Shown: one piece after another, positions 1 to 7,070 of the stretch
Numbering within the stretch: the first letter of the stretch is position 1
Layout: the number at the start of each line of letters is the position of its first letter
From: Fervidibacter canadensis
GTDB taxonomy: Bacteria; Armatimonadota; Fervidibacteria; Fervidibacterales; Fervidibacteraceae
Assembly: GCA_041446545.1 (NCBI GenBank)
Contig: JBGOEJ010000042.1
Coordinates: 1 to 10,385 of the forward strand
Direction: 5' to 3'
DNA: 10,385 nucleotides
Made by a program: the position numbers and the translations under genes
Notes under the pieces: model-generated
Databases searched by the model: none
Seen by the model: the letters and a program-made list of their open reading frames with translations, nothing else
What the model was told of the DNA's origin: nothing

Positions 1-92
1 GAAGGTGATCGCCCCAATCAACCAAGGTTTCAAAGGGAGCGTTGGTTTTTCATCCTGACTTTCTCCATCTCCTTTGCTTGAGGTCACGAAAG

Positions 93-371
93 CCCATGAT
101 TTGCTGGAGGTCAATAGGCTCAGAGGTATGTTTGGAAAATCACGCCGTGAATAACTGCCGTTCGCTGTAGCGGACATTGCCATTGTCATTTTTGCGGCTA
201 ATAGCCGCTCCAACAGAAGGTAGAGTGTCTTTTCAGCGAAGGGAGCGTCGGGTTGCTCCTCCTTGTTGGAGTGGCTATCAGCCACGATGCAAAACTGATC
301 CCATGACTTTCCGAGCACCCTCATAGGCTCAAAGGGTGTTGGGAAGTTTTGAGCTGTAGCGTCAGTGCCCC
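93..371. repeat. Diverged direct duplication flanking the REPIN-like pair
   Basis: Three exact words occur in the same order twice: CCCATGA at 93-99 and 300-306, ATAGGCTCA at 114-122 and 322-330, GCTGTAGCG at 164-172 and 353-361. A TGCC follows shortly after the last word in both copies. The first spacing is nearly equal (21 and 22 bases) and the second differs (50 and 31), so one copy has lost or gained about 19 bases. The two copies, about 93-182 and 300-371, bracket the inverted pair at 194-285. Neither copy codes for anything recognisable. Confidence 0.4.
194..285. repeat. REPIN-like inverted pair of palindromic repeats
   Basis: Two copies of the window's palindromic repeat face each other. 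The left copy is a 15-base palindrome at 194-208 (arms GCGGCTA/TAGCCGC, one-base centre) followed by TCCAAC. The right copy starts GTTGGA at 265 and carries the palindrome at 271-285 (arms GTGGCT/AGCCAC). Together 194-214 and 265-285 are 21-base arms of a larger inverted repeat with about three mismatches. The 50-base spacer contains a smaller inverted repeat, GGAGC (242-246) and GCTCC (255-259). The arrangement matches REPINs, where two REP sequences form a long hairpin and are moved in trans by a RAYT transposase. No such transposase gene is in this window, so mobility is inferred only. Confidence 0.55.
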
Positions 372-530
372 AACCAACGCTTCCTGCCTTATAATCCGAT
401 TTGCGTCTACTTTGCGTTTCCCCTTCGTCTACTTGTCGTCAACCCAACTTTTCTTGCGACCTTCATAGCGCTGGTGCAGGGAATGTGCGGCTGAATTTTG
501 TGCCTTTGTCGGATTCTTCGTCGTGTCAGG

Positions 531-545
531 GCGGATAGCCGCTCC
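531..545. repeat. Degenerate palindromic repeat copy
   Basis: Read on the minus strand this is GGAGCGGCTATCCGC, the family consensus (GGARCGGCTATTAGCCGC) with TAG missing from the right arm. The stem shrinks to GCGG/CCGC around a four-base loop. An adjoining inverted repeat, GCTCC (541-545) and GGAGC (553-557), could extend the structure. It lies about 95 bases downstream of the thiC stop and could affect the transcript end, but no T run follows it on the minus strand. Confidence 0.4.
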
Positions 546-639
546 AGGGAAGGGAGCACCAGAAAAAGCCAAAACAAAACGAGCCCCCCTATCGGAGCGA
601 TTGCCAGCCTCGTGGCGAACAGTCACAGCAACTCTTTCG

Positions 640-2037
640 TTACACTAAAGACCCCAATTTCTCCCGCAGGTGGCGCAGGACGGCTTCCTTGGGGTTCATC
701 CGCTTTCGTTCGCCGCCGTCGCCTTGCCCGACTTCTTCCGCCAGCGCCTTCAGGGTTTTGCGCTCGGTGTTCATGGAACTGACATAGGCACAGAAGTCGC
801 CGCACATCGTGCAGACACCTTTCTCGTAATCCTCGCTGTTGAGCCGATACTCACGAGCCTTGTCGGGGTCAAGGGCGAGGGCGAACATTGTCTCCCAGTC
901 CAACCGATAGCGGGCTTTGGACATCTCCAAGTTGCGCTCCCATGCTCCCTTCACGCCCTTTGCGATGTCGCCTGAGTGGGCAGCGATGCGGGTGGCGATG
1001 ATGCCCAACCGAACATCTTCAGGGTCGGGCAACCGCAAATGTTCGGCAGGGGTGATGTAGCAGAGGAAGTCAGCGCCTGCCGCCGCTGCGATGGCACCGC
1101 CGATGGCACCCGTGATGTGGTCGTAGCCAGCACCGATGTCGCAGGTGAGCGGACCCAGCACATAAATCGGTGCGCCATAGCAAAGCCGCTTCATCATCTT
1201 GATGTGAGCCTCAATGTGGTGAATGGGCACATGCCCAGGTCCTTCAATCATCACTTGCACGCCCGCTTCCCATGCCCGCAAAGTCAGTTCGCCCAAGACC
1301 GCCGTCTCAAACCACTGGGCGGCATCGCCCGCATCGGCGATGGCGCCAGGGCGCAATCCGTCGCCGAGACTGATGGTCACATCGTATTTGGCACAAATTT
1401 CCAGCAAGCGGTCAAATTGCTCATAGAGGGGATTTTCGGCTCGGTGGTGCGCCATCCAGTGCGCCAACAACGAACCCCCCCGCGACACCATCCCACAGGC
1501 ACGGCTTTGCCCGACGAAAATGCGGACGGCTTCTTTGGTGACGCCGCAATGCAAGGTCATGAAATCCACGCCTTGTTGCGCCTGCCGTTCAATGACCTCA
1601 AAGAGGTGCTCTTTGTCCATGTCGGTGATGGATTTGCCCTCCCGCAGCAACTCCCATGCCACTTGGTAAATGGGCACAGTGCCCAAGGGTTTGCGCCATC
1701 GGTTCAAAATCGTCACGCGGATGAAGTCCAAATCGCCACCGGTGCTCAAGTCCATGATGGTGTCAGCGCCGTAACGCTCGCAGATCTCCACCTTCAGCAA
1801 CTCTTCGTCCAAGTCCACATGGTCAGGTGAAGTGCCGATGTTGGCGTTGACCTTCGTCCGCAAGCCTTCGCCGATGCCGATGGGGTAGTAGTTTGGATGG
1901 TTGATGTTGCGCGGGATAACGACCCGCCCTTTAGCGATTTGCTCCCGCAGCCATTCCACATCAACGCCTTCGTCTTGGGCGACGATGCGCATCTCCTCGG
2001 TGATGATTCCTTGCCTTGCCGCTTGCATCTGCGTCAT
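640..2037 (-). CDS. thiC: Phosphomethylpyrimidine synthase ThiC
   Basis: ThiC is the radical-SAM enzyme that rearranges aminoimidazole ribotide into HMP phosphate, the pyrimidine half of thiamin; it acts in the cytosol. The 465-residue product shows the family blocks IIPRN-like strand at 39-44, NANIGTS at 64-70, MDLSTGGD at 95-102, FMTLHCGV at 159-166, EGPGHVP at 265-271 and GPLTCDI(G)AGYDHI at 295-308. The iron-sulfur motif is C409-C412-C416, spaced CX2CX3C, one residue tighter than the CX2CX4C of the longer E. coli-type enzyme. Length matches the short bacterial/archaeal form plus about 35 extra C-terminal residues (430-465). The start at 2037 is chosen because AAAGGAGG lies at 2047-2054 with a 9-base spacer and the MTQMQAARQGIITEEM beginning is typical. 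An ATG at 2097 would add 20 basic, unconserved residues. It follows metG by 134 bases, so co-transcription is possible. Confidence 0.95.
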   Translation of the reverse strand: MTQMQAARQGIITEEMRIVAQDEGVDVEWLREQIAKGRVVIPRNINHPNYYPIGIGEGLRTKVNANIGTSPDHVDLDEELLKVEICERYGADTIMDLSTGGDLDFIRVTILNRWRKPLGTVPIYQVAWELLREGKSITDMDKEHLFEVIERQAQQGVDFMTLHCGVTKEAVRIFVGQSRACGMVSRGGSLLAHWMAHHRAENPLYEQFDRLLEICAKYDVTISLGDGLRPGAIADAGDAAQWFETAVLGELTLRAWEAGVQVMIEGPGHVPIHHIEAHIKMMKRLCYGAPIYVLGPLTCDIGAGYDHITGAIGGAIAAAAGADFLCYITPAEHLRLPDPEDVRLGIIATRIAAHSGDIAKGVKGAWERNLEMSKARYRLDWETMFALALDPDKAREYRLNSEDYEKGVCTMCGDFCAYVSSMNTERKTLKALAEEVGQGDGGERKRMNPKEAVLRHLREKLGSLV

Positions 2038-2171
2038 GACAGTTCGCCTCCTTTGCTGTCTTCGTTGCCTAACCTGTCCTTGCACTGCGGCAGCCATGTT
2101 GGTTAGCCCCTTTGAATTGTGTGACAAGCCAGCGATTGTTGCGGCTAATAGCCGTTCCGACGAGGCGCCGC
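2038..2171 (-). promoter_or_regulatory. thiC leader / metG-thiC gap, no TPP riboswitch seen
   Basis: Many bacterial thiC genes carry a TPP riboswitch in the leader. I looked for its conserved CUGAGA and ACCUGAUC cores on the minus strand here and found neither; the gap is also short for one. Instead it holds a palindromic repeat copy (2138-2157) and, nearer the gene, a 6-base inverted repeat CTAACC (minus-strand 2106-2101) and GGTTAG (2074-2069) enclosing a small CTGC-C-GCAG hairpin, just before the ribosome site. Whether this structure regulates thiC is unknown. No clear -35/-10 pair was seen. Confidence 0.45.
2138..2157. repeat. Palindromic repeat copy between metG and thiC
   Basis: The 20 bases GTTGCGGCTAATAGCCGTTC are the exact reverse complement of 8362-8381 near the end of serS. 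Core arms CGGCTA (2142-2147) and TAGCCG (2149-2154) surround a single A. In the metG-thiC transcript it would form a compact hairpin 15 bases after the metG stop, where REP elements often protect or end the upstream message. Confidence 0.6.
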
Positions 2172-3968
2172 TCATCCTTCCGTCGGTCTGCCCAACTTTG
2201 CCCGCTCTTCTTCGGCGATTTTTTCCTCCAGTTTAGCGAACAAGGGGGCGATATCGCGCAAGGGTTGTCCGGCGGGCAATTGGCTGGGCTGCCAGCGCAA
2301 AGGAACGCTTTCGGGTTTGTAAAGCAGCGCCAAGTGCGTCCGCTCTGTCTCCCGAATTTCCCGCACCTCAAATTCGCCGACCAATTGTCCGTCATAGCCG
2401 AGCATGTGATGCAACCGTTCGCAAGTGGAGGGCATAAAGGGCGCAAGGGCTACCTTTAGGGTGTCAATGGCGCGCAACGCCCCATAGCAAACCGTCCCAG
2501 TTCTCTCCCGATCGCTTTTGATTGTCTGCCAAGGTTGCTGTTCGTCCCAGTAGCGGTTGAGTGTCCGCGCAAACTCCATCGCTTCCGCTAACGCCCGCCG
2601 AAAGCGACAAGTGCTTAGCAAACCGTCAACCGTTGCCAACATCTCTTCTGCCTTTTGCAGCACTTCCCGATCGCGTGCTGTCAATGTTGAAGGTTGCGGG
2701 ACTTTCCCGTCAAAGTGGCGGGCGGTGAAGGTGAGGACGCGATGGACTAAATTGCCCCACCAACCGACCAGTTCATCGTTGTTTCGCCGGACGAAATCCG
2801 CCCAAGTGAATTCGGTGTCAGCGGTCTCAGGGGCGATAGCGGTCAGGTAGTAGCGGAAGGTGTCGGGATTGTAGCGGGTGACGACATCGTGCGCCCAAAC
2901 CGCCCAATTGCGGGAAGTGGAGAACTTGTCGCCTTCCAAGTTCAAAAACTCGTTGGCAGGCACATCGTAAGGCAAGACGAAAGTCACCGACCCGTCCGCA
3001 TCGTCCAATCGTTCGGCGCCCATCAACTCGGCAGGCCAGATGAGGGTGTGGAAGGGGATGTTGTCCTTGCCGATGAAATAGTAACTCTTCGTCGCCTCGT
3101 CATACCAAAATGCCTTCCACTCGTCTCCCGTCCCTCGTCCCTCCTCTCGTCTTATTTGCGCCCACTCAACGGTCGCCGAAAGGTAGCCGATGACGGCTTC
3201 AAACCAGACATAAAGGACTTTGCCCTCAAAGCCTTCCACAGGGACGGGGATGCCCCAGTCTAAGTCGCGGGTGATGGGGCGGGGTTGCAAGCCTTGCTCC
3301 AAGTAGTTGCGGGTGAAGCGATAGACATTGGGACGCCAGATGCTTTCGTGGGCGGCGACATATTGGCGCAACCGCTCCTCAAAGGCAGGCAAGTTCAAAA
3401 AGAAGTGCTCCGTTTCCCGAAGGACGGGAGTCGTGCCGTCCAGCAAACTTTTGGGGTTCAGCAACTGGGTCGGCTCTAAGAGTGCTCCGCACTTTTCGCA
3501 TTGGTCGCCCCGCGCCCGTTCGTAGCCGCAATGGGGGCAAGTGCCGATGACATAGCGGTCGGGCAGGAAGCGCTGCGATGCTTCCGAATACATCTGCAGT
3601 TGCTTTTGCACCAGCAAGTAGCCCTTTTCCTTCAGCCGCAAAAACATCCGTTGGGAGAGGCGGTGATGGTTTTCGGTGTCGGTGTGGGTGTAAAGGTCAA
3701 AGGAGATGGCGAATTGCTGCCAGACTTGCAAAAAAAGTCGGTGATAGCGCTCAAAGAGTTGGCGGGGAGAGACGCCCTCCTTATCAGCCTGCAAAGTGAT
3801 GGGTGCGCCATGCGTGTCCGAGCCTGAGACGATAAGGACTTCGTTGCCCTTCATCCGATGGTAGCGGGCAAAGATGTCGGCGGGCAGGTAAGCGCCGGCG
3901 ATGTGTCCCAAATGGAGCGGACCGTTGGCATAAGGCCAAGCCACGCCGATAAAGATGCGGTCAGCCAT
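2172..3968 (-). CDS. metG: Methionyl-tRNA synthetase
   Basis: This class I synthetase charges initiator and elongator tRNA-Met with methionine using ATP. The 598-residue product has a Rossmann start with WPYANGPLHLGH; the HIGH signature is HLGH at 19-22. A zinc knuckle in the connective peptide has all four cysteines (C144, C147, C157, C160; CX2C-X9-CX2C). DWGIPVP lies at 237-243, GKDNIPFHT at 300-308, and the KMSKS loop reads KFSTS at 348-352, a variant seen in other MetRS of this group. An alpha-helical anticodon domain follows (about 390-540). The C-terminal EMAP/OB-fold tRNA-binding domain of E. coli-type MetRS is absent; the protein ends in a short charged helix (577-592). Start at 3968 is supported by AAGGAGG at 3977-3983 with an 8-base spacer; a longer frame to 4031 adds unconserved residues. 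It is transcribed away from the UPF0182 gene. I saw no T-box in its leader. Confidence 0.96.
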   Translation of the reverse strand: MADRIFIGVAWPYANGPLHLGHIAGAYLPADIFARYHRMKGNEVLIVSGSDTHGAPITLQADKEGVSPRQLFERYHRLFLQVWQQFAISFDLYTHTDTENHHRLSQRMFLRLKEKGYLLVQKQLQMYSEASQRFLPDRYVIGTCPHCGYERARGDQCEKCGALLEPTQLLNPKSLLDGTTPVLRETEHFFLNLPAFEERLRQYVAAHESIWRPNVYRFTRNYLEQGLQPRPITRDLDWGIPVPVEGFEGKVLYVWFEAVIGYLSATVEWAQIRREEGRGTGDEWKAFWYDEATKSYYFIGKDNIPFHTLIWPAELMGAERLDDADGSVTFVLPYDVPANEFLNLEGDKFSTSRNWAVWAHDVVTRYNPDTFRYYLTAIAPETADTEFTWADFVRRNNDELVGWWGNLVHRVLTFTARHFDGKVPQPSTLTARDREVLQKAEEMLATVDGLLSTCRFRRALAEAMEFARTLNRYWDEQQPWQTIKSDRERTGTVCYGALRAIDTLKVALAPFMPSTCERLHHMLGYDGQLVGEFEVREIRETERTHLALLYKPESVPLRWQPSQLPAGQPLRDIAPLFAKLEEKIAEEERAKLGRPTEG

Positions 3969-4143
3969 CCGATGAACCTCCTTCAACCATTCAGTGCCAA
4001 CGCTTGTCTTTTGGCGCTGTAAGTTTTGCATCGGAGACGGTAGACAGGCTACAGCGTGGCAAAATTTTGGGCGAGCAAGTCAAAAAGGCATTCATCGCTT
4101 GGCAACACTTCGGACGATGCGGCGCTCAAGGAGGCGTCCCGCG
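3969..4143. promoter_or_regulatory. Divergent intergenic region between metG and the UPF0182 gene
   Basis: Both transcripts leaving this 175-base gap must start here or upstream, so at least two promoters are expected. I could not place either with confidence. The best minus-strand -35 candidate is TTGACT (complement of 4078-4083), but no acceptable -10 lies 16-18 bases on. An 8-base AAAATTTT palindrome at 4061-4068 is the most AT-rich point. No T-box or other riboswitch motif is recognisable. Confidence 0.4.
4128..4134 (+). promoter_or_regulatory. Ribosome site that favours a TTG start for the UPF0182 gene
   Basis: AAGGAGG lies 9 bases before an in-frame TTG at 4144. The only nearby ATG (4117) has no recognisable ribosome site and, if used, would put this sequence inside the coding region as Ser-Arg-Arg. 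The spacing equals that of thiC in this window, so the TTG start is preferred. Confidence 0.6.
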
Positions 4144-7065
4144 TTGGAACGCGGCAACCGAGCATTGCTATGGCTCATCGTCGGCACCATCGCCTTTTTT
4201 CTCCTGCTCAAACTGTTGAGCCTTTGGGCGGAAGGGTTGTGGTTCGCTTCCGAGGGCTACGGGCAAGTCTTTGTCCGCCTCCTTTGGTGGCGGGGGCTGT
4301 TGTTCGTCCTTTGTGGGGTTTGGTTTTTTGCCCTCCTTTATGTGCCTTACCGCTTGGCACAGAAAGCGGCGGCGAAAGTGCCCATGCCCTTGCGGGCGAA
4401 ACTGTTTGACGACATGGACAAGGCGTTGGTGGATGCTACCATTGACCGATGGGCTCTTTGGCTCAGCCTTCTTTTCGCCACCATCGCCGGGCTGATTGCC
4501 AGCGGGCGATGGAATTACCTCGTCCTTTTCCTCTACGGTGAACCCTTCGGTGTTACCGACCCAGTTTTCGGCAAGGATGTGGGCTTTTATATCTTCCGCC
4601 TTCCCTTGCTGAAGTTTTTGGCTTCCTTGAGTGCTCTGGGGCTTTTTCTCGGACTAAGTGGCTTGGTTTTGCGGCTGCGTTATGAAGAATTGTTGCGGTT
4701 TGAGGAAAACGGGGTGGAAGCGCCACCCTTCGCTGCCCGCCCTTTGTTGGGCGTTTTGGCAGCCTTCCTTTTGACGCTGGCAATCGGTCAGTTTCTGGGG
4801 CGCTACGGGGTTTTGCTGTCCAAACGGGGTGTCGTTTTTGGGGCAGGCTTCAGCGATGTCTATGGCACGCTCCCTGGTTATTGGCTGCTCATCTCGGTGA
4901 CGGTGGCAAGCGCCCTTGCATGCCTGATAGCGATGCGAGGGGGCGATTTGCGTCCCGTTCGGTGGGGCATCGTGGCGATTTTAGGGGCATGGGTGGGAGG
5001 GCGATGGTTGTTGCCGACGGCGTTGCAATCGTTCCTTGTCGTCCCTAACGAGCGGGTGGTGGAGCGCCCTTATTTGCGCTACAACATCCAGATGACGCGG
5101 TTCGCCTATCGTTTGGACGAGGTGCGGGAGCAATCTCACCCTGGCAATCCCATCCCAACGCCTGAAGAGTTGCAAGCCAGTTGGAGCGTTTTGGAGAATG
5201 TTCGCCTTTGGGACATTGAGCCGTTGCTGGACTACCTCAACCAAACCCAAGCCCTTCGCGGTTACTATGGCTTTTCCAGCGTGGATTACGACCGCTATCT
5301 TGTCAATGGTCGGTTGCGACAGGTCGCCATCGGCACGCGGGAACTTTTCCTGCCGCCGCCTTTACGCCGCTGGGTCAATGAGCGGCTGCGTTACACGCAC
5401 GGCTACGGCGTCGTCGTCTTGCCCGTCAATGAGTTCACAGGCGAAGGAGCGCCCCGCTATTTCATCAAAGACATCCCGCCAGAAATTGCCCCGTCCTTCC
5501 CATTTAAGTTGCGTCGCCCGCAGATTTACTTTGGCGAGTTCGTTTTTCCTGAGGAGCGGTTACAACGGCAACCTTTTGCCCGTCGCTTGCCTCCTCAGCG
5601 GGCGATGGCGCCTTCTAATCCGACGACGGTGCCAGCAGGTCAACCCCCTTCCGCACCTTCCCTTGCTCCGATGCCCCCAGAAGGGACACCGCCGACGGAA
5701 AACACTGCCCCTCCTGAAAGCGCCCCGACGCGTTTTGTCCCTGTCGCCGACTATGTGCTCGTTCGCACTTCCGAGCCCGAATTTGACTACCCGTTGGAAG
5801 GTGCCCGACGCTGGAAGACGACGACTTATGAGGCGGATGCGGGTGTTCCCATCGGTTCTTGGTGGCGGCGCGTCCTTTTTGCTGCCCGCTTCATGGACTT
5901 GAACTTGTTGCTGACGAACGCCATCCGACCCGAAACGCGCCTTTTGATGTATCGGCAAGTCCTTGAGCGCGTCCAAGCCGTCGCTCCCTTCCTCCTCATT
6001 GACCCCGACCCTTATCCTGTCATCACGCCTGAAGGCAACATCCTTTGGCTTGTGGACGCTTACACAGCGACGAGCCAGTTCCCTTACTCCGAACCCCTTT
6101 CACCTTTCCTGCCCCTCAACTACCTGCGCAACGCCGTGAAAGTGACGGTGGATGCTTACACGGGTCGGATGACCTTCTATGCCTTTGACGAGCGCGACCC
6201 TCTCCTGAGAGCCTATCAACGGGCGTTTCCGACCCTTTTTCAACCCCGAAAAGCGATGCCGGATGTCCTGAAAGCCCACATCCGCTATCCCCGTTTGCTT
6301 TTCACCATCCAAGCCCAACTCCTCTGCCGCTACCACATGACCGACCCCGACCAGTTTTACCAGAACGAAGACCGATGGGACATCGCCCGAGAGGAACGGG
6401 TAACGATGGCAGGGACGGAGCAAACCCTTCCCATGCGTCCTTACTACATCGTCTTGCGCTCACCAGACGACGGCAAAGACCGTTTCCTGTTGCTTTTGCC
6501 CTTCACTCCCTTCGGTTTGGAGCGACGCAACATGATTGCGTTGATGGTCGCCCATTGCGACGCCGACAGATACGGCGAACTGCTCGTTTATCGCTTCCCC
6601 AGCGGTCAATTCGTGGAAGGACCGCAATTGGTGGACGCCCGCATTAATGCCCATCCCGTCATTTCCCAACAACTGAGCCTTTGGAACCAAGCGGGTTCGC
6701 GTGTCCTTTGGGGAAGCATGTTCGTCGCCCCTGTCGGTAGTTCCCTCCTTTTTGTCAAGCCCCTTTATTTGCAAGCGGAGCAAACACGCCTGCCCGAACT
6801 GAAGCGGGTTGTCGTGGCGACAGGGAAGGGCGTTGCCATCGGGACAGATTTGTGGGATGCCCTCCGCCAACTCTTCCCAACACCCTTCAGCGACCACACC
6901 CGAAAGGTGGCTTCGCCCGCCTCTGCCCCTTCGCCCACGACGGACAACGAAATCGTAAAAGCCCTGTTGCGTGCCGAGGAAGCCCGCCGAAAAGGCGACT
7001 GGGCAGGTTACGAGAAGTTTTATCGGCAAGCGTTGGAACTCGCCCGCAAAAAATCGGCAAGGTGA
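4144..7065 (+). CDS. UPF0182 (COG1615) family large membrane protein, function unknown
   Basis: From the TTG start the protein has 973 residues, within the usual 900-1000 of the family. The first 300 residues carry about seven hydrophobic segments (roughly 7-29, 47-68, 104-120, 153-177, 199-220, 243-264, 272-290); the rest is a large, mostly polar domain, probably outside the membrane. Family-type blocks include ERPYLRYNIQMTR (307-319), YTHGYGVVVLPVNE (417-430), IYFGE (461-465), EFDYP (546-550), DAYTATSQFPYS (638-649), HIRYP (712-716), NEDRWDI (741-747) and PFTP (786-789). The end, with EEARRKGDWAGYEKFY (945-960), matches the usual UPF0182 tail. A Pro/Ala/Thr-rich stretch at about 483-530 splits the polar domain and looks like a flexible linker or lineage insert. 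An ATG at 4117 would add nine residues. The stop at 7063-7065 leaves only 5 bases before serS. No biochemical role is known for the family. Confidence 0.88.
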   Translation: MERGNRALLWLIVGTIAFFLLLKLLSLWAEGLWFASEGYGQVFVRLLWWRGLLFVLCGVWFFALLYVPYRLAQKAAAKVPMPLRAKLFDDMDKALVDATIDRWALWLSLLFATIAGLIASGRWNYLVLFLYGEPFGVTDPVFGKDVGFYIFRLPLLKFLASLSALGLFLGLSGLVLRLRYEELLRFEENGVEAPPFAARPLLGVLAAFLLTLAIGQFLGRYGVLLSKRGVVFGAGFSDVYGTLPGYWLLISVTVASALACLIAMRGGDLRPVRWGIVAILGAWVGGRWLLPTALQSFLVVPNERVVERPYLRYNIQMTRFAYRLDEVREQSHPGNPIPTPEELQASWSVLENVRLWDIEPLLDYLNQTQALRGYYGFSSVDYDRYLVNGRLRQVAIGTRELFLPPPLRRWVNERLRYTHGYGVVVLPVNEFTGEGAPRYFIKDIPPEIAPSFPFKLRRPQIYFGEFVFPEERLQRQPFARRLPPQRAMAPSNPTTVPAGQPPSAPSLAPMPPEGTPPTENTAPPESAPTRFVPVADYVLVRTSEPEFDYPLEGARRWKTTTYEADAGVPIGSWWRRVLFAARFMDLNLLLTNAIRPETRLLMYRQVLERVQAVAPFLLIDPDPYPVITPEGNILWLVDAYTATSQFPYSEPLSPFLPLNYLRNAVKVTVDAYTGRMTFYAFDERDPLLRAYQRAFPTLFQPRKAMPDVLKAHIRYPRLLFTIQAQLLCRYHMTDPDQFYQNEDRWDIAREERVTMAGTEQTLPMRPYYIVLRSPDDGKDRFLLLLPFTPFGLERRNMIALMVAHCDADRYGELLVYRFPSGQFVEGPQLVDARINAHPVISQQLSLWNQAGSRVLWGSMFVAPVGSSLLFVKPLYLQAEQTRLPELKRVVVATGKGVAIGTDLWDALRQLFPTPFSDHTRKVASPASAPSPTTDNEIVKALLRAEEARRKGDWAGYEKFYRQALELARKKSAR
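7059..7064 (+). promoter_or_regulatory. Ribosome site inside the end of the UPF0182 gene that sets the serS start
   Basis: AAGGTG overlaps the last codons of the upstream gene and sits 6 bases before the ATG at 7071. The other in-frame ATG, at 7065, overlaps the upstream stop as TGATG but would be directly against this site. The 7071 start also gives the standard MLDLRFIREN beginning of SerRS. Confidence 0.6.
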
Positions 7066-7070
7066 TGGCG

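Larger units (their letters stand above)
1..639. other. Non-coding region downstream of thiC, rich in palindromic repeats
   Basis: This stretch holds no convincing gene. The only longer reading frames (minus 429-626, plus 498-782) run through a palindromic repeat copy or antisense to thiC, lack a good ribosome site and resemble no family. It contains palindromic repeat copies at 194-208, 271-285 and 531-545, a diverged duplication (about 93-182 against 300-371) and a 9-base direct repeat CGTCTACTT at 404-412 and 426-434. A weak inverted repeat, AACCAA (20-25) and TTGGTT (42-47) followed by a T run to 50, could be a plus-strand terminator for a gene left of the window, but its stem is only 6 pairs with a 16-base loop. 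I see no tRNA, promoter pair or riboswitch core here. Confidence 0.7.

Noticed and set aside
39..380. 9-base inverted repeat (GCGTTGGTT 39-47, AACCAACGC 372-380) as terminal repeats of a mobile element
   Set aside because: A 9-base inverted match is expected about once by chance in a region this size, and no target duplication or transposase is seen.
390..395. TATAAT as a promoter -10 box
   Set aside because: No -35 like TTGACA lies 16-18 bases upstream and no gene follows on the plus strand.
429..626. Minus-strand frame of 65 codons after thiC
   Set aside because: It runs through the degenerate palindromic repeat at 531-545, has no good ribosome site and no recognisable family.
498..782. 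Plus-strand frame of 94 codons over the end of thiC
   Set aside because: It overlaps the repeat copy and then runs antisense to thiC; low-complexity Arg/Ser-rich product.
976..1830. Long plus-strand open frame (284 codons) antisense to thiC
   Set aside because: It lies wholly within thiC on the opposite strand, has no ribosome site or recognisable domain, and is explained by GC-rich codon bias of the real gene.
3969..4143. T-box leader for metG
   Set aside because: No TGGNACCGCG-like core or terminator stem is present in the leader.
5198..5902. Plus-strand frame of 234 codons inside the UPF0182 gene
   Set aside because: It is another frame of a conserved gene and gives a Ser/Arg/Leu-rich product without domains.
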